Part shown: piece by piece, positions 33,889-46,734 of the stretch
Layout: each line of letters opens with the position of its first letter
How positions within the stretch are numbered: position 1 is the first letter of the stretch
Assembly (NCBI RefSeq): GCF_003171515.1
Contig: NC_089392.1
Coordinates: forward strand, 3,100,001-3,164,000
Length of the DNA stretch: 64,000 nucleotides
Direction: 5' to 3'
From: Pyrenophora tritici-repentis
Taxonomy: Eukaryota > Ascomycota > Dothideomycetes > Pleosporales > Pleosporaceae
Notes under the pieces: generated by a model
What the model saw: only the letters and a program-made list of their open reading frames with translations
What the model was told of the DNA's origin: nothing
The model's database searches: none
Translations under genes and position numbers: made by a program

Positions 33889-35552
33889 CTACGACTGACC
33901 ATCTCTCCAAGGCATGCGTTCAACGCCCCGGACCCACCTCCTCCTTCTCCATTCTCCCTTGCGACTTGGCTTGCTATCTTCCCAAGCCCGTCTGAGAACT
34001 TCTCTTTCCTGATCCCCAATGTCCTTACTGCCGCCTTTGGAGGAACCCCTTTTCTTCAACTTGGCTTTCTCGTCCGCAGTCTCAAGGACTTCATAATGCA
34101 AATCTGTAACCCATCTCTCGCCTTCGACTTCTACCTCCACACCCGTAACACAGCGGTCTTCGACCCATTCGCGGGATAGTAAATCTAGCGTCCACTTTTT
34201 GTCACTCCAGCGCCAACCCCGTGGCGGGAGAACATCCTCGAAGAAGGGCGTACCGCGGGGTCGATCGCCGGATATACGACTAGGTGAAAGTGGCGAGTAG
34301 GGCGAGGGGGAAAATATAAAGCCTTCATACTCGCCATCTTGATCGTGCAACGCACGATACTGCAGTTCAAAGATTTCAACTTCTCGGGTTTCTTGAGAGG
34401 TTTCGAGTTCGATGTCCGCACGTGAGATGGTAAGGAGAAAGGTTCGGCTTTGCTGTTCTGCTTCGGTAAGGAACTTTTCAGTCTCGGGTGTCGCAATAAG
34501 TTCTTGAATCGCTGGATGGCCGAGCGCAGTCATGATGTATCCGAGCACGAGTATGATAGCTCGCCAGGGAAGAAGGTGTGCGGTGATGAACAGCAATACG
34601 GAGACGACAAGCAGGATTAGATAAAGCATCGAAGAGAGGTTCTCGTTGCTGAAGTTTGTGAGAGGCGTAATGAAGCTCAAAACTGCGTCATGGCCGCGGC
34701 TAAAGTCTTCCATGCAATTCTGCAAGTCACGCATATTGCGGAAGAAGTCTTTGCTGAACTCGGGCGCGGGCTTGATCGTCTTCGCATCTGCCAGTGGTGG
34801 TCCGCTTAGACTTCCCCTCCATAGATCGGCGTCCACTTCCATTGGATTGCCTACAGGTTCAGGGTGTCTGGTAAGATAAGAGGGCACCATGACGAAAAAC
34901 ATGCCGCTAGCTAGTGGCAGCACAGGTAGCAGATACGGATTGATGCATATGAATGTCCAAACAAAGAGGAACGAAAGGGTTTGCGTAGGTTGTGCCCACG
35001 TGAAGAGGCGGATAAGTCTGTTCTGGAAGATGAAGGCTACACCAATACGGGAGTTGAAGCGACGAAAGTTGGAGGACATTGTGGGTATGCTGAAGCTGGG
35101 GCGCTCGACATAGGCTCGGGAGCGCCGGTCCTTGATGTGAGGAGTGGTTCCGCTGGGAGTAGGTGTGCCTGGGGACGAGTTGTCCGACAGGTCTTCAGAG
35201 GGGAGGACTTGTGCAAGTAGCCTAGGAGAATCAGCCCTGTTATGTCGACTTCCTTGCTCGGGTCCCGTGCGGTTGATAATAAAGAGACCGGTGAGGTGAT
35301 TATCTTCTCTGACAGACATTTCTACAAACGGAGTACCTACATGTTCATCATCTTATCACCCATCCTGTTGCTAGAGTCGCCTTTGATGTTCTCCCCCAGG
35401 TGCTCCAGCTTGTGCTTGAGTTTGCTTGCGGACAAGCGACGCGACTTGCCCTTCGTCTCGGTGGGGGTGCCATCGTTTGACGCGTGCTGCACTTGTACTA
35501 CTGGAATGGGTGCATCGCGGTTTGCGAATGATTCTGAGTTGTCGCCAGCCAT
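33889..35552 (-). CDS. Pex23-family integral peroxisomal/ER membrane peroxin (Pex24p and dysferlin-type domains)
   Basis: Two exons, 35552-35341 and 35221-33889, give 514 aa; the 119-nt intron (GTAGGT...CCTAG) joins MMNM to LLAQVLPSED. A charged N-terminus is followed by the Pex24p-type membrane region: WTFICINPYLLPVLPLASGM with a hydrophobic run (about residues 150-185), and a second hydrophobic pair (about 270-310: LYLILLVVSVLLFITAHLL and AIILVLGYIMTAL). The C-terminal part has a dysferlin-type fold signature, WRWSDKKWTLDLLSREWVED. Proteins of this group (Pex28-32 of yeast, Pex23/24 of Yarrowia) sit in ER and peroxisome membranes and control peroxisome number and ER contacts. The DysF domain favours the Pex30/31/32 branch. 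The tail is highly basic (KPSRKGEWRRRRW). Confidence 0.85.
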
Positions 35553-36871
35553 GGTCGGAGGTTGATGCTGGCCTTCCTTCCCTGTGACGATGCTACGATG
35601 ACGACAGTGACGTGCAGTTTGCTATACAGTCCCGTACTCTGGGCTAGCCTAGGTTGGCAGTGTATGGTACGTGGAGAAATATCACAACGAGCTCAAGGTG
35701 CCGGAGGGAGGTGCGTGACATGTGACTGGGTGGCGACTTCCTTCCAAGTTTGGTACTAGGCAGCTGGCAACCGGTATGTAAAGCTCCTTCGCATGCAGTT
35801 CTCGATGCCCGCCCTTGAAAGCTGCATGCAGAAGACCAGAGTTCGATGTCGACGTTTGGTGCAGCAGCCGTGGGCGCGGATGACGCACATGCTTCTGCCC
35901 GTGGCTTGCGCTGTGGCACGTTGCTCGTTCCGGGAGTTTCCCCACAGGGTCCGTGCTCGGTGGTGGTGGTGCGCAATAACGCGGATGATCAGGGACGCCC
36001 AATTCACGGGAGCTTGGTAGCTGTAGGTAGTGCCGCGCGGTTGATCTGGATCTGGATCTCAGCAGCTTACCATGACTCCGATTACGGATCCAGATCGGTG
36101 ACCAGACGACTCGTGTGGAGTCGATGCGGCATTCCCGCTGTCATGTTTCGCAGTACTATGGGACCCGGGCTCTGAAGGTGTTGATAGCATGCAATGCACA
36201 AGGGAGGGTTCAGTCAGGGTTCGATTATGCACATGCTGAGAGCCGTGCCATGTGCGTGCAGGTAGTTGGCAGCTGATGGTTGCACTGCTCCGTGTGTACA
36301 GCCACCCGTCACTAGAGCGTGGCAGAGGCATGGGCGGGACAACGGGCCCTGTAGCCCTGCAAGTAGGCCTGATGTGGTTTGAGATGGACCATGCGTCGGT
36401 TTCCCAGGAGAGTTTGGTTGTTTTGATTTGGATGCCATCTTATTCAGTGCCAATGCCAAAGGGCAGAGATATGAACAGGGGCCCCGTCAACTAGACAACC
36501 CTAGTGCCTAGTGTGGCTTTTGCGAGGTGCCGACGCTCAATGTGACTTTGACCAACGTCTGCTATCGCCGCTGCGACCCCCTCGCCCCTTTGCTGCCATA
36601 CAGCGCGGTGCTTTTTCTGCGCTGAACACCTTCACCCTTGGAAACTTCGGATATTCGCTCGCTCACCTCATTACCGGACCGCCGATCGTCTCTCACCGCT
36701 GCTGCCGGGCCCTTTGACAGATATGTCGGCATAGTGCCATCGGAGCCCAAGCGCGACGCTTGGAGACAGTCCCAGCGTTCTTGAAGGAGGAAGAAACAAC
36801 CAGGGCTTGCTCGCCGTGCGCAGCAGAGTCCGTGTTGGTGGTGTTGACGCCGCACAGAGTGTGTGCTGACC
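35553..36871. promoter_or_regulatory. Divergent promoter region between peroxin and Pom1-like kinase
   Basis: About 1.3 kb without a supported gene. The long minus-strand frame at 36562-37239 is antisense to the first exon of the kinase and lacks content of its own. Confidence 0.45.
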
Positions 36872-39800
36872 ATGTCAACGCAACCGCGAACGTCAATACG
36901 AGCCATGACACCCACAAACGTGCCCGAACGGTCAGGGTCCACCGTCTCAGAAGACTCTAGTGGCTCTTCAGGTACGAAAAAGCAGCCTGCCAGCTGGCCA
37001 CGCGATGCCACGGTGATGCTAATGGCGCCTCTTGCAGAAGACCGAGTCCGCAAGTTCCAGAAGACGGGCGAGCAGGGCAACCGCCTGCGCAAGACGAGTG
37101 TCTCAAATGCCATAACGGCAGGTCGGCCGCTGCCCCCAATCAACCACAACGCGGCGGGACGCGGGAGGGCAAAGGTGCCGCTGGGCCCCCGCGAGCCGCG
37201 ACAGGACTTCTCCAAGCAGAGGTAGGTAGTGATTGACATGACTGGGCGGTGAACTGACTCTCAAGCTCGAGAGAGCGAGAGCCATCTTGTCGCGTTGTAT
37301 GTACAGTAGACTGGAGCTGACACGTGAATCCATCTAGAATGACGAGCGGTGCTAGCTTGGCTTCGGTCGAGGGCCGCTCCTTCCTGCCCACGCCCGCAAA
37401 TGAGACGACCACGCGCCTGGCCCCCTCGAATCCACGCTTCAGCTTCTCCAAGCAGGAGCATCAGCATCAGCAGCAGCTTCATCATCAACACCAGCAGCAG
37501 CAGGGCCACGCTCACGGCCAGCTCGAGTCGACCAAAGAAGAAGAGCTGAGCGAGAGCTTCGGCTCGTACGACTTCCTGCCGTCGGTCAACTTTGACGACT
37601 TTGCTAACAGCCTGGCCTATGAGCCTGCTTTGAGCGACTTTCCCGTGCCCGGGACCTTCACCTCCAACGTGGCTGCCGGTAACGGCCAAGTGCAGATGCA
37701 GCCCTTCACAAGCAACCCCGTTGACCCGTACCCGACACGCACCAGCTCCTTCGCCCGCCGCTTCAGCCAGTCGACCGCGAGAAAGGTCAGCGGTGGATCA
37801 ACCGCGTCTGGATCCGACACGTCTTCGATGCTGCCGCCGCCTTCCAACATGGCCATCCGGACACGCCGCCAGAGTCAATTTCCTGCCCAGGCACCGCCAA
37901 ATCCAGCGGCGCGGCCACCTCGCAAGAGCGTTGGCCCTGGAATGCTGCCAACGAATAGCTTCGAGCGAGACATGGCCAACGACAACACCATGCCCCGCCT
38001 AACCCGCGCACCTTCCTTCACCAAGGGCGGCCGCCGCGAGACTCTCTCTGCAAACCTCAGCAGCACCACCACCGGAGTACCCAAGCTCCCTACCGCAACT
38101 CGAAACGCCAAAGCAAAATCGCTACAGCCCCCATCACGCCATCAGTCGGGCCACCTAACTGTCTCGTCGAATGCCCCTGATCTAAATCCCATGCCCAACA
38201 ACGCCCGTTCGCCGGGTAGGTCTCCTGGCGCCCAGCCCTCATATACCCCTTCTTCGGCCAACAAGCGACAATCGGCTGCACCCCACATCTCTGGCCTGGG
38301 TGCAAGAACCATCAGCCCCACCGACGCCCGAAGGCTGCGAAGACTATCCATCAACCCTAATCATCCTCCCTCCGGCGGTCCTGTCGGGCCCCCCACGCCC
38401 CAAGCCGACGCCGCATTTGACGAGCGTGCATTCAGCCAGTCCCCGGCCATGGTACATGGCGGCAACATGACACCCTCGTCGGCGCGTGCAACCCCGGAGC
38501 AGAAGCGCAAATCGTATGCATCAGGAGTCTCGCTTTCGTCAAATTCAAGCTTGAACTCGCTGAAAGTGGGTCCGTCCTCAATACCTCTGCGTGTCAATCC
38601 CGCGCCCTCGGGCTCACGACTACCCGCACCCAAGCCGCGAAATGTGCAAAGCTCGGCCGGCGGGGAGCAGGAAGAAGTGCCTCCTGTGCCGGCCATCCCG
38701 AAGGCGTACGAGTCCCCCAAGGAGCCAGAGCGTGGCAGTTTCACGTTTACCACAGCCCCGTCGAAGATGAGCACACCCCAGCCGGCACCTCAAGAGTCCA
38801 TGGCAACACCAGAGGCACAAAAACCCGACCCGAGACAGAACGAGACTTCGGACGGCAGTTTCTCGAACAGGAGCTCTGGGTCAATTAGGCACAGGCGAGG
38901 CTTGACAGTCGGGAATGGTCCAGAACAGGAGAGAACTCCTACAGTACAACAATCCAGCAAAAAGAACCTGCAGCCCATCAGACTGCCACCCCTCAACTTG
39001 CTGCCACTTGGCACACCGTTCAACAACAGGATGTCGTCTTTCCCAACACCGTCTGGTGAGCTAGAGGAGGGCGCTGTCACTCCGCCACCAAAGCGCGCTC
39101 TCAACAAGACACCGAGCACGCCCATGACAGCGTCAAAGGCGAATTTCTTTTCACGGCATACCAGCCATGATGAATACCACAAACACTTACGTAGCAGTAG
39201 TTCCGCATTCAATCTTCGTCAAACAGACTCTTCGCTCGACGCACACCCGAACATCGGCAATCTTCCAATTCCAACCTTGAACCCCACGCGACAAGCCACC
39301 ACACCATTCTCATCGAATTCATTACCTAAAGGAAGCGGAGAGTTTGCTCGTTTGCAATCAAGACCCAGCGGCGAGTACAAGTCTTCTCTTAAGGATGTGG
39401 AGATGCAAAGCATGGTTGCTGGCCCGCGGCCATTACAGAAGACGCTCACTTCGGATTCGGCGCAGACTTCTACCTCTACAGAACAAGAACCGGAAACACC
39501 ATCGTCTGGTTCGTCTCTGCGACGCAAACTCAGCTTGAGTGGCTGGAGACGAGCATCGTCGAAAGCAGCATCGCACCCAGCGCAAACTGCCCAAGTACGG
39601 AAGCCAGGTCCAAAGGCTGAGGAGGCAAGATCACAACAACAGCAGCCGCAGCAGCAGCCGCAGCAACAACAGCAAAACAAACAAAGTGGGATGCTACCAC
39701 CACGGTTGCCTGCATCTGCAACTTGGAGCGGTGCCATCGATTCAACCCCCAGTCCTGCTACAAGTCGTACGCGGCCATCTCTTGATTTTGGGCGTCGCAA

Positions 39801-41729
39801 AGCCTCGACATCAGCAGTCGCAAGTGACACAGAAGTGGAAAAGAACAGTGCCCGCAAGCCGACTGGAAATGCGGGAATGCGAGTTGTGTCAGGACACGTG
39901 GACCAAGCCAACAATCAGCAAACTCAAAAATCTTCCTCTATTTTGACACCGATGCAGCGGATGTTGGGCACGAAGAGCTCGTCAAACATGCTAAAATCTC
40001 GCAACCTGGACCCCAATCTCGATCGAGACGATATGCTGGCAGACGAAGAGATGAAGAAGCTTGCATCGAAGCGAAAGGACTTTGAGCATGCAGCACGCGA
40101 TGTGGACGAGCTTCGCAAACGCGCAACGGCCAAGGAGCGCGTCAGTCCAAGTGATGCTATGCGCATGGCTAATCTGAACATCTTCGAGAGAGGCGAAATC
40201 ATCGACTACAAGGAAGTCTACTTCTGCGGGACAAAGAATGCGAAGAAGCACGTTGGCGATCTCAATGCCCAAACAGCCAACTTTGGCTACGACGACGAAC
40301 GCGGTGATTACAACATTGTCTTGGGAGACCATCTAGCCTACAGATACGAAGTTGTTGATGTTTTGGGCAAGGGTAGTTTCGGACAGGTCGTTCGTTGTAT
40401 TGATCACAAGACGGGAGGGCTTGAAGCGATCAAGATTATCCGTAACAAGAAGAGGTTCCATCAGCAAGCTCTGGTCGAAGTCAATATTCTCCAGAAGCTA
40501 CGCGAATGGGTAAGTGGGCAATGTTCAGAGGCCTATATGATTGCTAACATGTTTCCAGGACCCCGATAACAAGCACAGCATGATCAACTTTACCCAAAGC
40601 TTTTACTTTAGAGGCCACCTCTGCATCTCCACCGAACTTCTTGGTATGAACTTGTACGAGTTTATCAAAGCGCACGAGTTCAAGGGCTTCTCGGTACGCC
40701 TGATCCGCCGTTTCTGCAAGCAAATGCTCGCTTCGCTCGTTCTTCTCAAGGCTCAAAAGGTTATTCATTGCGACTTGAAACCCGAGAACATCCTATTGGC
40801 TCACCCTCTACACTCGGAGATCAAAGTCATTGATTTTGGATCCAGCTGCTTTGAGACGGAGAAGGTTTACACTTACATTCAGTCGCGATTTTATCGATCC
40901 CCTGAAGTTATTTTGGGCATGAGCTATGGTTTGCCGATTGACATGTGGAGCTTAGGCTGCATCCTTGCGGAACTTCTCACTGGCTATCCTATTTTCCCTG
41001 GAGAGAACGAGCAAGAACAGCTTGCATGTATCATGGAAATCTTCGGTCCCCCCGAGAAGCACTTGATTGAGAAGAGTAGCAGGAAGAAGCTTTTCTTTGA
41101 TTCACTTGGCAAGCCTAGAGTCACCGTTTCCTCCAAGGGCCGCAGACGCAGGCCTAGTTCGAAGACACTTCAGCAAGCTCTGAAGTGTGACGACGAAGCC
41201 TTCCTTGATTTCGTTGCGAGATGTTTGCGGTGGGATCCCGAACGGAGAATGAAGCCCGATGAGGCTATGCAACATGAGTTCATTACTGGGGTTCGCAAAA
41301 CCAGCCAGCCACGACGGACATTCAATGGTTCCACAGGTGTCTCGTCACCTGCGAAGCGCGTACCCGCTGCGCCAACGTCACAACCCCGCGTTCGACCGCT
41401 TCCCGAGCCTCCGGCAACTAGCTTCAGAAATGCAACCGCTGCCAGCGGACAGCGGGAAGTGGCAACTAGCAACTCCCCTTCAAAGGGCAGCGCTCCGCAA
41501 CGACGACATTCCAACGTCCAGGGAAACTTGGTCGGCACTAAGCGTGCTGCGAACGGGGCGCCGCTCAATACCGCAGGTGGGAGTGGCTTACCGCGAGTAG
41601 CACAACGCAGTGTGTCGGGCAAGCCAGACCTTGCTTCGGCTGCAGCGATTGCCAGTCTTGTAAGTCGAGAGGACCTGTACTAGTTCTAGTCGGTAGTTGC
41701 TAACAGTGTTGCAGAAATCGCGTTCTTAA
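36872..41729 (+). CDS. POM1: Pom1-like DYRK-family protein kinase
   Basis: Four exons: 36872-37221, 37338-40509, 40559-41659 and 41715-41729, giving 1545 aa. The last intron (GTAAGT, GCTAAC, TGCAG) replaces a read-through stop at 41681 and ends the protein in SLKSRS. The N-terminal 1100 residues are disordered, with His/Gln runs (around 155-180) and a Gln/Pro run (around 880-900), many SP/TP sites, and a DYRK-homology segment (YKEVYFCGTKNAKKHVG). The kinase domain begins near residue 1120 (VLGKGSFGQVV), with HCDLKPEN around Asp1246 and DFGSSCF at Asp1266. The activation loop has the DYRK Tyr-x-Tyr motif in VYTYIQSRFYRSPE. In S. pombe Pom1 forms polar gradients that inhibit Cdr2 and place the division site; in filamentous fungi it affects septation and polarity. 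Confidence 0.92.
37461..37512. repeat. CAG/CAT-rich repeat coding for His/Gln
   Basis: Imperfect CAG and CAT triplets inside the Pom1-like frame; codes for EHQHQQQLHHQHQQQQGH. Similar CAG-rich DNA recurs at 39634-39680. Likely length-variable among strains. Confidence 0.7.
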
Positions 41730-42534
41730 CCTTGGGAAACCGGAGATATACCCACTATAGATCAACGACTATCTCCGCAATTGCTGAGGCTTTCAAGTAC
41801 ATACTACAGGTGTCTTCACCTACTGTCGGGGTTGGTGCTGTTCTGGGCAGGTGCAGCAGATGTGGTTTGGAATGTTTATGTTTCTTCGTTCAGCTACGTT
41901 TATACCCCGAAAAAAGTCTCTACTTGAGCATATTTTCACTGGTGTATTTATGAGATTTTGGATAAGATGAAGGTTTGTGGGCTTTTCGACATGACTAGCA
42001 TTCTCGGGCGTTGTAGCAGGATAGCTGTTCGCGTCCAGGTTCCTTTAATGTGATGGATGTTGGGTGGTTTGATCCTTTACTTGTGTTGGCAAGTTTCTTC
42101 ACACACTCTCTCTACTGCATGTATGACGCGATGCTCCCACGCTTAGATGACCTTTATGTACTTTGCCGCTCCTTTGGGGAGCATTCACGAAGCCATGAAT
42201 ATTGAATAATTGCTTTTGTCTTTGTCTAGCTTCAGCGCCACTATAGTGGTGAGTAACGATTGGACTGAAGCTGGAATTTGTATGACCAGTTTAGGCCTGA
42301 GTATCAGCTGGAGTTTGAGGATATCGGTGGCAATCTACTTTCATGTTGCCGATTTCTGTTTCTACAGGAGATACATATACGCCTACTCGTGAAAGAGTAG
42401 AATTTGTGATGTCAGCGCGCTTATCGATAAGAAGCGCGAAATTGACGATGCCGGCATCAACTTTCGCACGGCTGCCTCGAGTTGACACTGTCCTTCTTTG
42501 ATACCCAGTCTCTCTTTCTTTGATCTTTACTAAA
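41730..42534. other. Intergenic, 0.8 kb
   Basis: No gene. It contains the kinase 3' UTR and the promoter of the GTPase gene. Confidence 0.5.
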
Positions 42535-44081
42535 ATGCCGCGCGATCCTCTCATCGGCCTCGTGGGCAAGCCTTCGTCTGGAAAATCGACGACTTTGAAC
42601 AGGTGCGTAATGCCCCCTCCCCCGCCCCTCCTTCAAAGGGCCCTTCTAAGATGGATACCACGACAGTTTAACAGATGCTACCTCTAAAGTCGGTCCGTAA
42701 ACGCGCAACAGTTTGGGAAGCTATGTAGGCTGATCAGAAGTAGGTAACTTTCCGTAAGTCCTCCCTTGTCCATCACAATCCACCGGGAACATAGCCTGTC
42801 GCATGCCCTCCTTCGACCCCACGGCTTCGATTCACGCTCGCAGACTAGGGTCGTCTGATGCGATAACGGCAGATTTACCACAATCGACCCCCAACGCGCT
42901 ATCGGGTACCTTCAAATTACGTGTCCCTGCGCGCGCCTCAACCTCGCCGACCGCTGCAAGCCCAACTACGGTTCCTGTGTCGAGGGACGGCGATCGGTGC
43001 CCATAGAACTACTCGATGTTGCCGGTCTTGTTCCTGGCGCACATATGGGCAAGGGGTTAGGTAATAGGTTTCTGGACGATTTGCGACATGCGGACGCGCT
43101 GGTACATGTGGTGGACGTGAGCGGGACTACGGACGCAGAGGGCAAGGCGACAAGAGGGTATGATCCAAGCCAAGATATTGTATGGCTGAGGAGCGAAATC
43201 GTGAGGTGGATACAAGGCAATTTGATGGAGAAATGGGGTAGTATCAAGAGACGACATGTCGCAGTCAAAGCGACAGCAGTAGAAACCCTCCAGAACCAAT
43301 TCTCCGGTTACGGCTCCACGTCCAGCGTCGTCGCACGCTGTCTGGACCGCCTCGCCCTCAAAGAGCCCTTGCAAGACTGGTCCGACGAAACCATCGAGCG
43401 CGTCGTCAACGCCTTCACCGACGAAAAGTTCCCAACCGTCATCGCACTCAACAAAATCGACCATCCAGACGCAGACAAGAACATTGCGAAAATTGCAAAG
43501 ATGCAGGATCCCAAAAGCATAGTCCTCTGCAGCGCTATATCCGAAGTTTTTCTCCGCAAACTAGCCAAGCAGGGCTTCGTCAAATACACCGAAGGCAGCG
43601 AATTCGTAGACACGCGCGAAGACCTCATCGAGCAAGGCGACCCCGACGGTGGCGGCCTAAAGGAACTAGACGAGAAACTCAAGACGCGGATTGAGAATCT
43701 TAAAGATATGGTTCTGTATCGCTTTGGTAGCACTGGCGTTGTTCAAGTGCTGTCACGGGCGGCGGAGCTACTTGGTCTGGTACCCGTTTTCCCCGTTAGG
43801 AATATCCACGCGTATACGAGTGGTTCGGCAAGTTCGACGGCCGTGTTTCGCGATTGCGTGCTGGTAAAGAAGGGGAGTACGGTGGGCGATGTTTATAGAA
43901 AGGTCATGGGTGATGCGCCGATGGCGTATGTGGAGACGGAGGGTGGGAGGAGGGTAGCGGAGGATGATGTTGTTGCTGTAGGGAAGAATGATGTGAGTGG
44001 TATATCCGATGGGGTTAGATGATCGAATTGTGATGCTAACGAATGGAACAGATATTGAGTTTCAAGGTGGGTAGGGCTTAG
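42535..44081 (+). CDS. Ygr210-type Obg/YchF-related GTPase, with a 10-nt microexon
   Basis: Five exons: 42535-42602, 42667-42692, 42744-42753 (10 nt), 42873-43992 and 44052-44081, giving 417 aa. The G1 loop is [12 protein letters not shown]; switch I is formed only across the microexon (KVG-NF-PFTTIDP). The G3 motif is [19 protein letters not shown] and G4 reads ALNKIDH. A C-terminal TGS-type segment contains [13 protein letters not shown] and [20 protein letters not shown]. The Cys residues in ITCPCARL...[11 protein letters not shown] are typical of the Ygr210/archaeal YyaF-like group and separate it from Ola1. These GTPases are thought to act with ribosomes; the precise role is not known. 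Introns have GTGCGT...ACAG, GTCCGT...GTAG, GTAAGT...GCAG and GTGAGT...ACAG ends; the GTCCGT donor is the weakest. Confidence 0.9.
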
Positions 44082-46734
44082 GGAGATGGCTTTGGCCTGG
44101 ACTTGGGCTTGGACTTTGGTTTGTGGTGTAGATGCATGCTGGGTACATGGAAATAGGGCCTACTCTCTATACACGGCTTTCCGGGAAAAGCACGAGACTG
44201 GGGAGTGGTAGTTTTGCAGCTTTGTGTTTTCAAACAATGCATACATCGTTCAATCCATCTGCCACCTTCACAACTACTCTACCTCTTAAATACTACCTTT
44301 TTTCTGCCCCCCTTGGAACCAAAGGATTGCTCCTACACCAACCACCCGCCTCATCTTACTCTTTCTATCACCATCTCGCATACTTTTAAACGCTAACCGG
44401 CCTGTTTCTTCTCTGCCCATGTACTAATCTCGCCGGCCTTTCTATCTTTACTATCACCACTATGCCTTGCTACCCTGCGCATCTTGTAGTATGTCATATC
44501 CTGCCCCGTCCTGTCCCGACATGTACATACCCTCCCTGCGCATCGCAGCGTGACTTGTGTGTGGTGTGCGTGTACCTAGTAGGTGTAGCAGAAGACAGGA
44601 TGGTGCAGTGCAAGCACGTCCCGCGATCTCCATGATAGGAGAAGTAGGATGGGAGCGATACATGAGTGATGTTGATGATTGTGGTGAGCGCGATGACGAT
44701 GACGATGATGCTGGTGGTGGCAACGAAGAAAAGAAGCGGATCGCTGTATGGAGTGCTGCGAGAGAATGTGGTAGTGGGTATAGACGTACTTATGGACGCA
44801 TGATGTGTAGTAAGAGAGCGACAAAGGTGGAGATGGTAACTTGCTCTTTTGATGAGAGTGGTGATGGTGTGGTAGCATATTGAATGCCGCCTTCTTGTGC
44901 TGTCACTGCTACAGTCGAAAAGATGATATGCAAGATGAGCGTGATCGTGGCTGCGGCTCTGGCATGTTCGGGGTAGGGCAGGAAGTGGGTAGACATGGCT
45001 TGGATATGAACTATGCACTTCTTCCTCAACCAATGACCAAGGCCATCGAGTCAATGAAAAAGATAGACCAGCTGCCGATACAGCCTATTGTATAAGATAC
45101 GGGTATACACTCCCTAACATATGAGCGCGAGAGTTGCTCATGTTACTCGCAGGCTCTAGCGAGAGTGGTGTCACTGACTGCAGTTCCCGTTCGAGCCCCT
45201 TATCCATACGCGGTCGTACCCAGCAAGGGTCGCAAGATGGCGAACCATCCGTTGACCACCCCCAGAGACCTATGTGCGCAGTGGGAGGCCAGGGTCGATG
45301 AAACGAACATTTCCCGCAATAAGAAATGCCCGGCGACATCTGCTGGTCGCAACGACACTGTCGGATGCTTTCTCGGTGGCGCGCAAGCTAGTAAAGCAGC
45401 TGCGGACCGGTGGAGTCGAGAAGGACAAGCAAGCTGGCTAGGACACCAACGTTGCTCGCAGCATCCTGGCGGAAGAGCAAGGCAGGAGTGAGTAACGTCT
45501 TACCCACTATCCACCAAGTGAACTAGTCAGCGACTTCTGTTGAAGAAGCAATACCTCAACTCGCTCAAACCATACCCGGGTAACCGCGAGCGAGCGCAGT
45601 TTCCAGGTGGGAATAGGTAAGTGTTTGCTGAGGGCGCCAAGTCGTTCATTCTTCCAAAGAGTTCAATCAAATCCAGACCGCATAGGTATCACAAACGTGA
45701 CCTCAGAGACCCGGTAACGGAATCCAACCATAATGTTACCGACAATAACTATCCGGGGGCTCTGGACCTGAAGGTGTGCCGTGGGAAAGAGAAAGCAGAG
45801 TGGCAGCGAGCGAGGGGTTATATACCCATAGGGACCTACCAATCACGGCGCTAATCTAGCGCCCACGTGATTATTGCCACCGGCAATACCCCGGGTGTGA
45901 CGTTGGGGCTGCGAAGTGGAAGTGAAGGTGAAGGTGAGTCGGCGTAAAGTCGCGTTGAGGCACATGGACTTGCATGAGCAGTGACGTCCACTACAAATCA
46001 TACCCGAGTAGCCAATCCTGAGGTTTAGCGAGAATTTCTGCGTGGAACATCAAGCAACCACTCGGCGCGAAACTGTTCGTGGACGTGGGGAGAGCCGAGC
46101 CTTAGCGACGGTAGATATTTAACTGGTGAGAAGCACTATGGTAGACTTCTAGCTGATATGTTACAACAAGCTCAGAAGGCTACTGCAATGCTAAGATTCA
46201 TCAATCTGTAATAGACGACCCTCGCTAGATCCTCTCGACAGGTCGCAAGTTAGCAACTACATTCACTGTCTGCCAAGTGGGCGCATAGCTCATGTATCTT
46301 AGTTGTGCATATACCTCTTCGTTAACAACCAAAAAAAAGATACCCATATCCCTGACACCATCTTATACGTACTTGCAATGACTGTAATACTCGCTTCGCA
46401 AAAATGCACTAGGTTATCAATACCGTAAATGAAGCGACTGGAGCAAGAAATTGAGAACTTGAAGATTACCAAGCAGACTGAGAGCGAGTGCGCGGAGGTA
46501 TCTGCCGAGAAGAAGAGGAGGAGGCACGATGAGACACCCAGATAAGTAAGATATGTATGAGTTTGAAGAATACATGCTAACTATTTGCGTAGGCCTACCT
46601 TCCCCGAAGACCGATTCTGAGATACATGGCTTCACGGAAGAGACGAGAAGAAATGCATAATACATGGAAGGATGGCAGGCATCAGAAAACGTGCCAGGAA
46701 CTATGTATAGAACGAAGATCGTTTCCACCTCAGA
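44082..46734. other. Intergenic, 2.65 kb
   Basis: No convincing gene. A His/Ser/Thr-rich minus-strand frame at 44494-45054 mirrors GAT/GGT-type repeats and looks spurious. A 38-codon frame at 46429-46545 (+, MKRLEQEIENLKITKQ then a KKRRR cluster) resembles a short coiled-coil remnant but stands alone. Confidence 0.4.

Noticed and set aside
25965..35552. Possible secondary-metabolite cluster around the dioxygenase, or at the ligase at 63 kb
   Set aside because: Neighbours are housekeeping genes (CNOT11, Pmp3, CsbD, peroxin; Rpa3, Spb1). No synthase, P450, transporter or pathway regulator is visible. The region right of 64 kb cannot be judged.
36562..37239. Minus-strand frame of 225 codons
   Set aside because: It is antisense to the first coding exon of the Pom1-like kinase and has no domain; the plus-strand exon joins in phase to a clear kinase.
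44494..45054. His/Ser/Thr-rich minus-strand frame of 186 codons
   Set aside because: It reflects simple GATGAT/GGTGGT-type DNA, has no signature, and starts and ends without splice or promoter context.
45165..45260. GTTCGAGCC word near 45186, resembling a tRNA T-loop
   Set aside because: The flanking bases do not form a T stem, and no acceptor or D arm can be found.
46429..46545. 38-codon frame with a heptad-like start (MKRLEQEIENLKITK) and a basic cluster
   Set aside because: It looks like a bZIP-type coiled coil but is too short, has no upstream basic region and ends at a stop overlapping a donor-like GTAAGA. It may be a remnant, but evidence is too thin.
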